Origin: Nocardia cyriacigeorgica | GTDB lineage: Bacteria > Actinomycetota > Actinomycetes > Mycobacteriales > Mycobacteriaceae | Assembly (NCBI RefSeq): GCF_005863245.1 | Contig: NZ_VBUT01000008.1 | Coordinates: 248,001 to 312,000 of the forward strand | Direction: 5' to 3' | Length of the DNA: 64,000 nt | Part shown: one piece after another, positions 42,956 through 50,793 of the stretch | How positions within the stretch are numbered: the stretch's first letter is position 1 | Layout of the letters: each line of letters starts with the position of its first letter | The notes under the pieces: generated by a model | Seen by the model: only the letters and a program-made list of their open reading frames with translations | What the model was told of the DNA's origin: nothing | Database searches by the model: none | Translations under genes and position numbers: made by a program

Positions 42956-43579
42956 TCAGCCCAGCTGGGTCATGCCCGCCGCGACCACCTGGGCGACGTT
43001 GAGGATTTCGTCGGCCGTGGGGAGGGGGACGCCGTCGAGGGCGTGCAGGCGGTCGGTGCTGGCGATGGCGAACATGGCCGAGACCCAGGCGGCGGCGCAG
43101 GCGCGCAGGGTGCCTGGGCGGACCGGGGCGGGGGCGCTGGCCTGTAGGACGCGTGCGGTGACGTCGAGGAGTTGATCGCGCAGCTTGCGCAACTGGCGGC
43201 GGACGTCGGGGTGGGTGTCGGCCTCGCGCCACATGATGACGCGCAACACCGAGGAATGGTGGTCGCGAAGATTCAGGGCCGCATCGAGATTGACCAGACT
43301 CGCCACCGGATCGCCGGGCTCGACGACGGTGTCGATGTCGTTGATCGGTTGCGGCGGCACCCGTTCGGCCATCAGGGCCGACAGAATCGCGTTCTTGGTG
43401 GGGAAATAGTAGAAGACCAGGCCCTTGGGCACTCCGGCGGCCGCGGCGATCGCCGCCGTCGGGGTGCCGTCGAACCCCTGTGCGGCGAAGAGCTTTTCGG
43501 CGGCGTCCAGGATGAGTTGACGGGCGTCGCCGTCGGTTTTCGCGCTGCGGCGACGCCCGGCTCGACGGGGTCCGGTCAT
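42956..43579 (-). CDS. TetR family transcriptional regulator
   Basis: A 207-residue TetR protein: basic N-terminus, then LILDAAEKLFAAQGFDGTPTAAIAAAAGV and the segment PKGLVFYYFPTKNAILSALM. The C-terminal domain has no obvious ligand signature. The start ATG 43579 is 7 nt after the SPW gene on the same strand, so both form an operon; it likely acts at the palindrome at 44039-44061. An upstream frame to 43651 is inside the SPW gene. Confidence 0.9.
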   Translation of the reverse strand: MTGPRRAGRRRSAKTDGDARQLILDAAEKLFAAQGFDGTPTAAIAAAAGVPKGLVFYYFPTKNAILSALMAERVPPQPINDIDTVVEPGDPVASLVNLDAALNLRDHHSSVLRVIMWREADTHPDVRRQLRKLRDQLLDVTARVLQASAPAPVRPGTLRACAAAWVSAMFAIASTDRLHALDGVPLPTADEILNVAQVVAAGMTQLG

Positions 43580-43586
43580 GGCCGAC

Positions 43587-43943
43587 TCAGTGGTGCGGAA
43601 CCATATCGTGCAACCGGCCCGAGACCGCGGGCAGCGCCGCCACCGCGACAACCACCGTCACGACGCCGACGATCCATGCGGTCCAGGATGCGCCACTGAA
43701 GCCGCTGAAGTCCATGACCCACGGGGACAGGAACATCAGCACGCCGAACAGGCCCATCGCGTAATCGGCGGAGGCCATCTCAGCTCGGTACATCTGCGCC
43801 AGACCGGTCAGTGCGATGAGCACACCGAGCACGATCAACGACCACATGGCCCGATCGTTCGTCTCCACCCAGAGCGGTGAGAGTGCGGCGAAGACGCCTA
43901 GCACTACGGCCAGGAAATCTTGCGCACGGCTTTCGGTGAACAT
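43587..43943 (-). CDS. SPW repeat membrane protein
   Basis: A 118-residue membrane protein with four hydrophobic segments arranged as two repeats, each with an SPW-type motif (LSPLWV at 21-26 and LSPWVM at 72-77). SPW proteins are widespread in actinobacteria and proteobacteria; function unknown. AAGGAGG gives a perfect ribosome-binding site before ATG 43943. First gene of an operon with a TetR regulator. Confidence 0.88.
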   Translation of the reverse strand: MFTESRAQDFLAVVLGVFAALSPLWVETNDRAMWSLIVLGVLIALTGLAQMYRAEMASADYAMGLFGVLMFLSPWVMDFSGFSGASWTAWIVGVVTVVVAVAALPAVSGRLHDMVPHH

Positions 43944-44025
43944 AAATGCCTCCTTGCATCTGCTGGTGCGGACAGACCCGAAAATCCGTCCTGACCTCGG
44001 TATAGACCTGATTGACCGCCCGGTC

Positions 44026-44055
44026 GATATAGGAATGGCATCGATTGCGTGGCAA
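44026..44055 (-). promoter_or_regulatory. candidate promoter of the SPW-tetR operon
   Basis: On the minus strand TTGCCA (44055-44050), an 18-nt spacer and TATATC (44031-44026). The -35 lies inside the palindrome at 44039-44061. Confidence 0.55.
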
Positions 44056-44061
44056 TCGATG
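44039..44061. promoter_or_regulatory. 23-bp palindrome, likely operator of a divergent promoter pair
   Basis: CATCGATTGC (44039-44048) and GCAATCGATG (44052-44061) are perfect 10-bp arms around GTG. A second palindrome, GACCG-CC-CGGTC, is at 44014-44025. The larger one covers the -35 boxes of promoters in both directions. Confidence 0.7.
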
Positions 44062-44073
44062 GCACGGTAAAGG
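44045..44073 (+). promoter_or_regulatory. candidate promoter of the ferredoxin reductase gene
   Basis: TTGCGT (44045-44050), a 17-nt spacer and TAAAGG (44068-44073). The -35 lies inside the palindrome at 44039-44061. Confidence 0.5.
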
Positions 44074-44169
44074 TGACCGTCCTCACTACAGCACCGACCA
44101 AGCGGACGTTAGGGTGGACTGTCGTCAGCGAGGTGGCCGAACGGACGGCCCGGAGGAAGGGATGCGGGC

Positions 44170-45369
44170 ATGACTGCTGCGCCGATCGTGATCGTGGGGG
44201 CCGGTCTGGCCGGCTTGCGCACCGCGGAGGAGTTGCGCCGCGCGGGCTATGAGGGCGAGCTGATCCTGCTCGGCGACGAATCCCGTCCGCCGTACGATCG
44301 CCCGCCGCTGTCCAAGCAATTCGTGCGCGGCGAGACCGACGACACCACGCTGCGGCCCGCGGAATTCTTCACCGAGAAGAAGATCGATCTGCGGCTGAAC
44401 CAGGAGGCGGTCGGCGTCGACACCGAGGCCCGGCGCCTGCGGCTGGCCGACGGCTCGGTCCTGGACTACAGCGAACTGATCATCGCCACCGGACTGCGCC
44501 CGCGGAAACTGCCCGGCCTGCCCGAGCTCGACGGCGTGCACGTGCTGCGCGATCACGCCGACGCCACGGCATTGCGCGCCGAACTCGGCGACGCCGCGAC
44601 CGCCCTGGTCATCGGCGCCGGTTTCATCGGCTGCGAGGTGGCCGCCAGCTTCCGCACCCGGGGCATCGAGGTGGTGCTGGTCGAACCGCAGCCGACGCCG
44701 CTGGCCTCGGTGCTCGGCGAACAGGTCGGCGCACTGGTGGCGCGCATGCATCGGGACGAAGGCGTCGACCTGCGCTGTGGCGTCGGCGTCGATTCCCTGC
44801 TCGCCGACGACGAGGGCCGGGTGCACGGTGCGCTACTGACCGACGGGACCGAGGTGGCAACCGACCTGGTGGTGATCGGGGTCGGGTCGCGGCCGGTCAC
44901 CGAATGGCTGGCCGATTCCGGAATCGAGCTGGCCGAACCGTCGGCGGGCGGCGGCGTGCTCGCCGACGAGGTCGGCCGCACCTCCGCGCCGGGGGTGTGG
45001 GCCGTCGGCGATGTCGCGGCCTGGCGGCACGACGACGGTGCGCGCAAGCGGGTCGAGCACTGGACCAATGCGGGCGAGCAGGCGAAACTGCTGGCCTGCG
45101 CGCTGCTCGGCGCCGAACCGCCCACCGCGGCGCGGGTGCCCTACTTCTGGAGCGACCAGTACGACGTGAAGATCCAGGCCCTCGGCACGCCCCGTCCCAC
45201 CGACGAGATCCACATCGTCTCCGATGACGGCCGCAAGTTCCTGGTCTACTACACCCAGGACGGCACGCTGACCGGCGTGGTCGGCGCCGGAATGACCGCG
45301 CAGGTGATGAAGACCAGGGCGAAGATCGCGGCGGGTGCCCCGGTGGCGGAGCTGCTCGGCGCGGGCTAA
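44170..45369 (+). CDS. FAD-dependent ferredoxin reductase
   Basis: A 399-residue rubredoxin/ferredoxin reductase-type flavoprotein: FAD motif IVIVGAGLAGLRTAEEL, second Rossmann motif for NAD(P)H ALVIGAGFIGCEVA, and the C-terminal FAD contact GVWAVGDVAAW. Family members pass electrons from NAD(P)H to ferredoxins of P450 or dioxygenase systems; the partner is not in this stretch. The ATG at 44170 overlaps the stop of a three-codon open frame (44162-44173, Met-Arg-Ala) that has the better-spaced GGAGG. Divergent from the SPW-tetR operon. Confidence 0.92.
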   Translation: MTAAPIVIVGAGLAGLRTAEELRRAGYEGELILLGDESRPPYDRPPLSKQFVRGETDDTTLRPAEFFTEKKIDLRLNQEAVGVDTEARRLRLADGSVLDYSELIIATGLRPRKLPGLPELDGVHVLRDHADATALRAELGDAATALVIGAGFIGCEVAASFRTRGIEVVLVEPQPTPLASVLGEQVGALVARMHRDEGVDLRCGVGVDSLLADDEGRVHGALLTDGTEVATDLVVIGVGSRPVTEWLADSGIELAEPSAGGGVLADEVGRTSAPGVWAVGDVAAWRHDDGARKRVEHWTNAGEQAKLLACALLGAEPPTAARVPYFWSDQYDVKIQALGTPRPTDEIHIVSDDGRKFLVYYTQDGTLTGVVGAGMTAQVMKTRAKIAAGAPVAELLGAG

Positions 45370-45382
45370 TACCTTTATCTGT

Positions 45383-46144
45383 GTGATCGTCGCGCTCATC
45401 GATTCCGGTCTCGGCTCGCTGCCGACAGCGGCATGGCTGCGCAAGCTGCGCCCGGATGTGGATCTGGTGCTGCAATTGGATCCCGATGGGGCGCCGTGGG
45501 GGCCGAAACCCGAGGATTGGGTGATCGAGCGGGTGGTCGCGACCGCACGTGCGTCGCTGACGATGGGCGCGGAGGTGATCGTGCTGCCGTGCAATACCGC
45601 GAGCGTGACCGCGCTCGATCACGTCCGCGCGGATGTCGGCCCGGACATTCCGGTGATCGGCACCGTGCCCGCGATCAAACCGGCCGCTGCCGCCTGCCGC
45701 TCGGTGGCGGTGTGGGCCACCGCGGCCACCACCGCGAGCCGCTACCAGGCCGACCTCATTGCCCGCTTCGGCGGTGAGGCTACGGTGACCGGCGTGGCCT
45801 GCCACGGCCTGGCCGATGCGATCGACGCGGGCGATCTGGTGGCCGCGCGCGCGGCGATCGCGGCGGCGGCCGAGCAGACCCCCGCCGACGTGGAGGGTGT
45901 GGTGCTGGGCTGCACGCACTATCCGCTGGTGGTGGACAGCATTGTGGCCGCGTTGCCGGACGGGGTGCGATTGTTCGACAGTGCCCAGGCCGTTGCCGCG
46001 CAGACGATCCGGCGCATGGACGCTTTGGGCAGGCCGAGCACCGGAAACGGTACGGTGCGGGTGTTCAACAGCGGCCGCCCGGGCGAACTGCCCGCCGCCG
46101 CTGCCGCATTCGAGCCGGGACGGGCGCTCGGCGCGACGGGCTGA
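45383..46144 (+). CDS. glutamate racemase-like protein (Asp/Glu racemase superfamily)
   Basis: A 253-residue protein of the aspartate/glutamate racemase fold. The two catalytic Cys are present: Cys70 (VLPCNTASV) and Cys177 (LGCTHYPLVV). The N-terminal DSGLGSL and the substrate loop APWGPK replace the usual DSGVGGL and PYG, so it departs from typical MurI and may be a divergent paralogue. GTG 45383 lies 13 nt after the reductase stop, with TACCTT 7 nt upstream, compatible with its own leaderless promoter. True MurI would make D-glutamate for peptidoglycan. Confidence 0.8.
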   Translation: MIVALIDSGLGSLPTAAWLRKLRPDVDLVLQLDPDGAPWGPKPEDWVIERVVATARASLTMGAEVIVLPCNTASVTALDHVRADVGPDIPVIGTVPAIKPAAAACRSVAVWATAATTASRYQADLIARFGGEATVTGVACHGLADAIDAGDLVAARAAIAAAAEQTPADVEGVVLGCTHYPLVVDSIVAALPDGVRLFDSAQAVAAQTIRRMDALGRPSTGNGTVRVFNSGRPGELPAAAAAFEPGRALGATG

Positions 46145-46174
46145 GGGCACACCCCGACCGGAAGGCAGGCAGTT

Positions 46175-46915
46175 ATGACCGAGACCGCCACCGCCGAGCA
46201 GGTGCGGGCCGCGCTCGCCGAACACGCCGATCCCGCCGACGCGGTGCATCTGCAACGGTTCTTCAAGACCGGTCCGGGCCAGTACGGCGAAGGTGACGTC
46301 TTCATCGGCGTCCGGGTTCCCGCCACCCGCGCCGTCGCCAAACGCTTTGCCGCACTGCCACTCACCGAGATCGGCGCGCTGCTGGACAGCCCGGTGCACG
46401 AGGAACGGCTTGCCGCCCTGGTCATCTTGAACAACCGGTTCGCGAAGGCGTCGAAGCCGCGCACCTTCGACGAGGCCGCCCGCGCGGAGATGGTGCGCTT
46501 CTACCTGGACGCGGTGCGACGCGGGCGGGTGAACAACTGGGACCTGGTCGACGTCTCGGCCGAGCGCATCGTCGGTCCGTGGCTGCTGGACAAGCCGCGC
46601 GATCTGCTGTTCGAGCTGGCCGGCTCGGAATCGCTGTGGGAGCGCCGGGTGGCCCTGCTGTCCACCTTCGCCTTCATCAAGGCCGGTGACGCCTCCACCA
46701 CGTTCGCGGTCGGCGAGCGGCTACTCGCCGACCGGCACGACCTGATCCAGAAGGCGCTCGGCTGGATGCTGCGCGAGGTCGGCAAGCGCGTCGATCGTGA
46801 ACTCCTCACCGACTTCCTGGACCGGCACGCGGCGCGGATGGGGCGTACCGCACTGAGTTACGCCACCGAGCATCTGGACCCGGAGAGCCGGGCCCGCTAC
46901 CGCGCGATGCGGTAG
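46175..46915 (+). CDS. AlkD-like DNA alkylation repair protein
   Basis: A 246-residue ALK-repeat protein of the AlkD family. The catalytic segment is NNWDLVDVS: Trp122 and Asp126 correspond to Trp109 and Asp113 of Bacillus cereus AlkD. Helical repeats fill the rest (LWERRVALLSTFAFI). These enzymes remove positively charged alkylated bases such as N3- and N7-alkyl purines without flipping them. A hairpin overlaps the stop codon. It is convergent with kshB. Confidence 0.9.
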   Translation: MTETATAEQVRAALAEHADPADAVHLQRFFKTGPGQYGEGDVFIGVRVPATRAVAKRFAALPLTEIGALLDSPVHEERLAALVILNNRFAKASKPRTFDEAARAEMVRFYLDAVRRGRVNNWDLVDVSAERIVGPWLLDKPRDLLFELAGSESLWERRVALLSTFAFIKAGDASTTFAVGERLLADRHDLIQKALGWMLREVGKRVDRELLTDFLDRHAARMGRTALSYATEHLDPESRARYRAMR

Positions 46916-46919
46916 CGGG
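46893..46919. terminator. hairpin over the alkD stop codon
   Basis: An 11-bp stem (46893-46903 with 46909-46919, 5-nt loop) contains the TAG of alkD at 46913-46915 and fills the 8-nt gap to convergent kshB. There is no T tract. Confidence 0.55.
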
Positions 46920-46923
46920 GCGC

Positions 46924-47979
46924 TCAGAACTGGATCTTCAGGTGGTCGGTGACCGGCCGGGCCTGGCAGCCGAGGATGTAGCCGTTCTCGATGTCCTCGG
47001 GGTCGAGGATCTCGGAGTTCTCCATTTCGACCTTGCCTTCGAGGACGGTGCAGGCGCAGGAGCCGCATTCGCCTTCCTGGCAGGAGTAGGGGACGTCGAG
47101 GCCCTTGGACAGCATGATGTCGACCAGGGTCTGCTTGCGCGGCCAGCGCAGTTCGTGCACCTCGCCGTCGAGTTCGACCTCGACGGTGGCGGCGTCGGCG
47201 GCCTCTTCGTCGCTGACCTCGACCGGCGCCTGATCGGCGAACGGGTCACCGGCCAGTGAGTTGAAGATCTCGGCGTGGGTGCGGTTGCGCGGGACGTCGA
47301 GCTGGGCCAGCGCATCGTGCACGCGGTCCATGAACGGGCGCGGGCCGCACATGAAGGCGCGGTAGCCGGTGTACGGGCGCACCAACCCGGCGAGCGCGTC
47401 GGCGGTGGGCAGGCCCTGTAGCGGTTCCAGCCAATGGATGACGGTGAGCCGCTGCGGCTCCTTGTCGGCGAGTTCGCGCAGTTCGCCGGCGAAGATCACC
47501 GATTCCGGGTCGCGGTTGGCGTAGACGAGCACGATCTTGCCGTTGCCGCGGGCCAGCGCCGACTTCAGGATCGACATGACCGGGGTGATGCCGCTACCGG
47601 CACCGAACAGCAGCAGATCCTCGTCGAGGTCCTTCGGGGTGAACACACCCGACGGCGGCAGCACCTCGATCTCGGAGCCGGGGGTGATGTTGTCGCAGAG
47701 CCAGTTGGAGCCGTAGCCGCCCTCGGTGCGCTTGACGGTGACCTTGGGCTTGTCGTCGGTGTAGGGCGAGCTGGCCAGCGAGTAGCAGCGTGCGACCGAA
47801 CCGGTCAGGTCGCTGGGGATGCGCAGGGTCAGGAACTGGCCCGGCTGGTACCGGAAGCGTTCGCGCAGCTCTTCGGGCACGTCGAAGACCAGCGAGCAGG
47901 TATCGGCGGTCTCGGCGATGACCGCGGCTACCCGCAGCACGACCGATCGTGAGCCGTGTGGAACTTCGACGGTGGTCAT
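46924..47979 (-). CDS. kshB: 3-ketosteroid 9-alpha-hydroxylase reductase component
   Basis: A 351-residue electron-transfer protein: FAD-binding barrel with RCYSLASSP, NAD(P)-binding domain with FGAGSGITPVMSILKSAL, and a C-terminal plant-type [2Fe-2S] domain with CQEGECGSCAC and a final Cys in GYILGCQARP. It matches KshB (Rv3571 type), which feeds electrons to the Rieske oxygenase KshA in opening the sterol ring. KshA is not in the window. The KstR-type box 50 nt upstream supports the assignment. ATG 47979 is preceded by AGAGGA. Confidence 0.92.
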   Translation of the reverse strand: MTTVEVPHGSRSVVLRVAAVIAETADTCSLVFDVPEELRERFRYQPGQFLTLRIPSDLTGSVARCYSLASSPYTDDKPKVTVKRTEGGYGSNWLCDNITPGSEIEVLPPSGVFTPKDLDEDLLLFGAGSGITPVMSILKSALARGNGKIVLVYANRDPESVIFAGELRELADKEPQRLTVIHWLEPLQGLPTADALAGLVRPYTGYRAFMCGPRPFMDRVHDALAQLDVPRNRTHAEIFNSLAGDPFADQAPVEVSDEEAADAATVEVELDGEVHELRWPRKQTLVDIMLSKGLDVPYSCQEGECGSCACTVLEGKVEMENSEILDPEDIENGYILGCQARPVTDHLKIQF

Positions 47980-48028
47980 GGCGTCCTCTCGAACGTGGCG
48001 CGGCCGATCCGGTACCGGACGGCAAAAC

Positions 48029-48042
48029 TAGAACGTGTTTCA
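48029..48042. promoter_or_regulatory. KstR-type operator before kshB
   Basis: TAGAACGTGTTTCA matches the published KstR motif TnnAACnnGTTnnA at every fixed position. It lies 50-63 bp upstream of kshB, in the short gap after the tetR stop. In M. tuberculosis kshB is in the KstR regulon. Confidence 0.75.
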
Positions 48043-48045
48043 GTT

Positions 48046-48684
48046 TTATCGTACGTCGGGATCGGGCTGCTGGACAAGCTGGGCTTCCAGCCCGGCGATC
48101 AGCACGCCCATGCCGAAGTCGTACGAATATTTGCCGCGCAGGTCGGGCATGTATTTGGTGGCGCGGGCCACCGCATCGGGCAACGTGACATCGGTCAGCA
48201 CCGACCGGTCACGCGGGTTCACCCGGCTGCGACCGAACAGGAAGGTGTGGATGGTCGCGTAGGCGGCCAGCACGTTGCGATCGCTGAATCCCGCGTCGAA
48301 CAGGATCTCCATCACCGCGGCGATGATGTCGAGCTGCTTGCCGAGCATCTGCTCGATCAGCACATCGCCGAGGCCGGGGTGCTTGCGTAGTTTCTCATCG
48401 ATCTGGTCGATGAGTTCACGCAGGCGCTGCTGCCACGGGCCCGACTCCGGCGGCGGTTTGCGCACCCCGGCCAGGGCGGCGGTGGCCACCAGGTCGAGCA
48501 GCTCCCGTTTATCGGCCACGTAGTAGTACGGGGCCATCGGGGAAACGCCCAGTTCGCGCGATAGCCGGCGCATCGATAGCTTGTCCACGCCGTCGGCGCG
48601 GACCACCCTCAGTGCGGCCTCGACGATCTCTGATTCGGAGAGGGTATTACCGCCCCCGCTGGCCTGCGTTCGCCCGACTCCCAT
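48046..48684 (-). CDS. TetR family transcriptional regulator (Tet repressor-like C-terminal domain)
   Basis: A 212-residue TetR regulator: SEIVEAALRVVRADGVDKLSMRRLSRELGVSPMAPYYYVADK, then a C-terminal domain resembling the TetR_C_1 class (KLRKHPGLGDVLIEQ, followed by AAYATIHTFLFGRSR). It is divergent from mftA, the place where mftR sits in mycobacteria, but its recognition helix (PMAPYYYVADK) does not look like MftR. ATG 48684 is preceded by AGAGGTGG; GTG 48720 is an alternative. kshB follows on the same strand after 66 nt with its own KstR box. Confidence 0.88.
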   Translation of the reverse strand: MGVGRTQASGGGNTLSESEIVEAALRVVRADGVDKLSMRRLSRELGVSPMAPYYYVADKRELLDLVATAALAGVRKPPPESGPWQQRLRELIDQIDEKLRKHPGLGDVLIEQMLGKQLDIIAAVMEILFDAGFSDRNVLAAYATIHTFLFGRSRVNPRDRSVLTDVTLPDAVARATKYMPDLRGKYSYDFGMGVLIAGLEAQLVQQPDPDVR

Positions 48685-48832
48685 GCCACCTCTACCACCG
48701 CGGGCGTCTCGGCCCGTCACGTCCTGTTCAGCTGCTTGCCACCGGAAAGTTTAGAGGGCTCGGTGCGGGCGGCGTCGGTTCGTCGGCCGAAACGGCTTCT
48801 TTTTGTCAGTTCATGACGTTATGGTGTGTGAG

Positions 48833-48854
48833 CGCGGCTACACCTGTGGCCGCG
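48833..48854. promoter_or_regulatory. inverted repeat in the mftA leader
   Basis: CGCGGC (48833-48838) and GCCGCG (48849-48854) with an inner CAC/GTG pairing, 30 bp before mftA. It could be an operator or an mRNA hairpin. Confidence 0.4.
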
Positions 48855-48883
48855 ACCACAGTGCCAACAGAGTGGAGGTAGCC

Positions 48884-49033
48884 ATGCCGGACAAGGGGCT
48901 CAACGGACCCGCCGACACCGACAACCGCGGCCCGATCGCGACGGTCGCGCAGCGCTCGGCCGAGGACACGCCGCTGGTGGAGGAATCGCTCATCGAAGAG
49001 GTCTCCATCGACGGCATGTGCGGCGTCTACTGA
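48884..49033 (+). CDS. mftA: mycofactocin precursor peptide
   Basis: A 49-residue precursor of the redox cofactor mycofactocin. The invariant C-terminus IDGMCGVY is present, including the final Val-Tyr that MftC decarboxylates and crosslinks. The leader (residues about 15-40) should be bound by MftB. GGAGG (48874-48878) gives a clear ribosome-binding site before ATG 48884; the frame upstream is unsupported. It is followed by the mftB/mftC frame after 19 nt. Confidence 0.97.
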   Translation: MPDKGLNGPADTDNRGPIATVAQRSAEDTPLVEESLIEEVSIDGMCGVY

Positions 49034-49052
49034 GCTGAGAGGAGCGGTGACC

Positions 49053-50567
49053 ATGCTCGATCTCGATACGCGCTGGCAACTGCATCCGCGGGTTGCCCTG
49101 CGGCCGGAACCGTTCGGCGCGTTGCTGTATCACTTCGGCACGCGGAAGCTGTCGTTTCTGAAGAACCCGAGGATCGTCGAGATCGTGCGGTCACTGCCCG
49201 CGCAGCCGTCGGTGCGCACGGCCATGCGAGCCGCGGGCATCGACGACGGCGCCGCCGCACCGTATGTGAAAGCGCTGGCGCAGCTGGCCGATTCGCAGAT
49301 GATCGTCGGCGCCCCCGAATCGGCGCCGCTGGCCGCGCCGCCGGAGCCGATGACGTTCGCGGCCACCGACGACCGCGCCGTGCGGCTGGTGGACCGCTTC
49401 GAATCCGGCCTGGCCGCACCGATCTGCCTGACCTGGGAACTCACCTACGCGTGCAATCTGTCCTGCGTGCACTGCCTGTCGTCGTCGGGGCGGCGCGATC
49501 CGCGCGAGCTGAGCACCGAACAGTGCAAGGCGTTGATCGACGAGTTCCAGCGCATGCAGATCTTCTACGTCAATATCGGCGGCGGCGAACCGACTGTGCG
49601 CCCGGACTTCTGGGAACTGGTCGATTACGCCACCGCGCACCAGGTGGGAGTCAAGTTCTCCACCAACGGTGTCCGGATCACGCCGGAGGTCGCGGCGCGG
49701 CTGGCCGCCAGTGACTATGTGGACGTGCAGATCTCGCTCGACGGCGCCGACGCCGCCGTCAACGACGCGGTGCGCGGCCCCGGTTCCTACGACATGGCCA
49801 TCCGGGCGCTGGAAAACCTTGCCGCGGCCGGGTTCAAGGACGCCAAGCTGTCGGTGGTGGCGACCAGGCACAATATCGCCCAGCTCGATCAGTTCCGGGA
49901 GATCGCCGACCGCTACGGCGCCACCTTGCGGCTGACGCGGCTGCGGCCGTCCGGGCGCGGCGCCGATGTGTGGGACGAACTGCATCCGCTGCCCGAACAG
50001 CAGCGCGAACTCTACGAGTGGCTGCTGCGCAACGGCGACGGTGTGCTCACCGGCGACTCGTTCTTCCATCTGTCGGCCTTCGGTGAGGCGCTGCCGGGGT
50101 TGAACATGTGCGGGGCCGGCCGGGTGGTGTGCCTGGTCGATCCGGTGGGTGACGTCTACGCCTGCCCGTTCGCCATCCACGATCGCTTCCACGCCGGAAA
50201 CGTCGTCGCCGACGGCGGTTTCGCGACCGTGTGGAACGAGTCCGAGTTGTTCGGGCAGCTGCGCGAACCCACCGGCGGCGGCGCCTGCTCCTCGTGCGCG
50301 CACTACGACGCGTGCCGGGGCGGCTGCATGGCGGCGAAGTTCTTCACCGGTCTGCCCGCCGACGGGCCGGACCCTGAGTGCGTGCAGGGCTACGGCGAGG
50401 CGGCCCTCGCCGACGCCGGCCGGGTGGTGCCGCGGTCGTCGGTGGACCATTCCCGGCGCAGTGCCCCACGGCGTTCGGGTGGACGTGAATCCGGGCCGGT
50501 GCCGCTCACCTTGACCACGCCGCCGCGGCGGCCGTCGCGGGCCTGTGACGAAAGCCCGCTGGGGTAG
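49053..50567 (+). CDS. mftB/mftC: MftB-MftC fusion: mycofactocin peptide chaperone and radical SAM maturase in one frame
   Basis: A 504-residue open frame joins two proteins that are normally separate. Residues 1 to about 88 match MftB (ALRPEPFGALLYHFGTRKLS), the RiPP recognition element that presents MftA. After an Ala/Pro linker, MftC follows: radical SAM motif CNLSCVHC (Cys134, Cys138, Cys141), IGGGEPTVRP, and a SPASM domain (CGAGRVVCLVDPVGDVYACPF, then CSSCAHYDACRGGC). MftC oxidatively decarboxylates the MftA C-terminus and forms the lactam. An in-frame ATG at 49350, with GGAG just upstream, is at the usual MftC start, so MftC may also be made alone. I start at ATG 49053 (GTG 49047 possible) because of the GAGAGGAG spacing. 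Confidence 0.92.
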   Translation: MLDLDTRWQLHPRVALRPEPFGALLYHFGTRKLSFLKNPRIVEIVRSLPAQPSVRTAMRAAGIDDGAAAPYVKALAQLADSQMIVGAPESAPLAAPPEPMTFAATDDRAVRLVDRFESGLAAPICLTWELTYACNLSCVHCLSSSGRRDPRELSTEQCKALIDEFQRMQIFYVNIGGGEPTVRPDFWELVDYATAHQVGVKFSTNGVRITPEVAARLAASDYVDVQISLDGADAAVNDAVRGPGSYDMAIRALENLAAAGFKDAKLSVVATRHNIAQLDQFREIADRYGATLRLTRLRPSGRGADVWDELHPLPEQQRELYEWLLRNGDGVLTGDSFFHLSAFGEALPGLNMCGAGRVVCLVDPVGDVYACPFAIHDRFHAGNVVADGGFATVWNESELFGQLREPTGGGACSSCAHYDACRGGCMAAKFFTGLPADGPDPECVQGYGEAALADAGRVVPRSSVDHSRRSAPRRSGGRESGPVPLTLTTPPRRPSRACDESPLG

Positions 50568-50793
50568 GCGCGGCGTTAGCCGGAACCGGTGCGCGGGCCT
50601 CTCGGGCTCGCGCACCGACCGCGCGGTACGCGATTGCCATTCGGTTGCCGTCGAAGCGAAGACTCGCCCAGTAATCCTTCAGCAACGCAGATCCTGTCGG
50701 TTACCGGGCCTACCACGCGAAATACTCCGGAACTGGTTGCGTGTTTCGCGACTGTTGATGTCAGCCGAGCGAACTCCGTCTAACATGCCAGGA

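Noticed and set aside
48046..48684. Calling the TetR gene next to mftA mftR
   Set aside because: Position fits, but the recognition helix and C-terminal domain do not resemble MftR, so no symbol was given.
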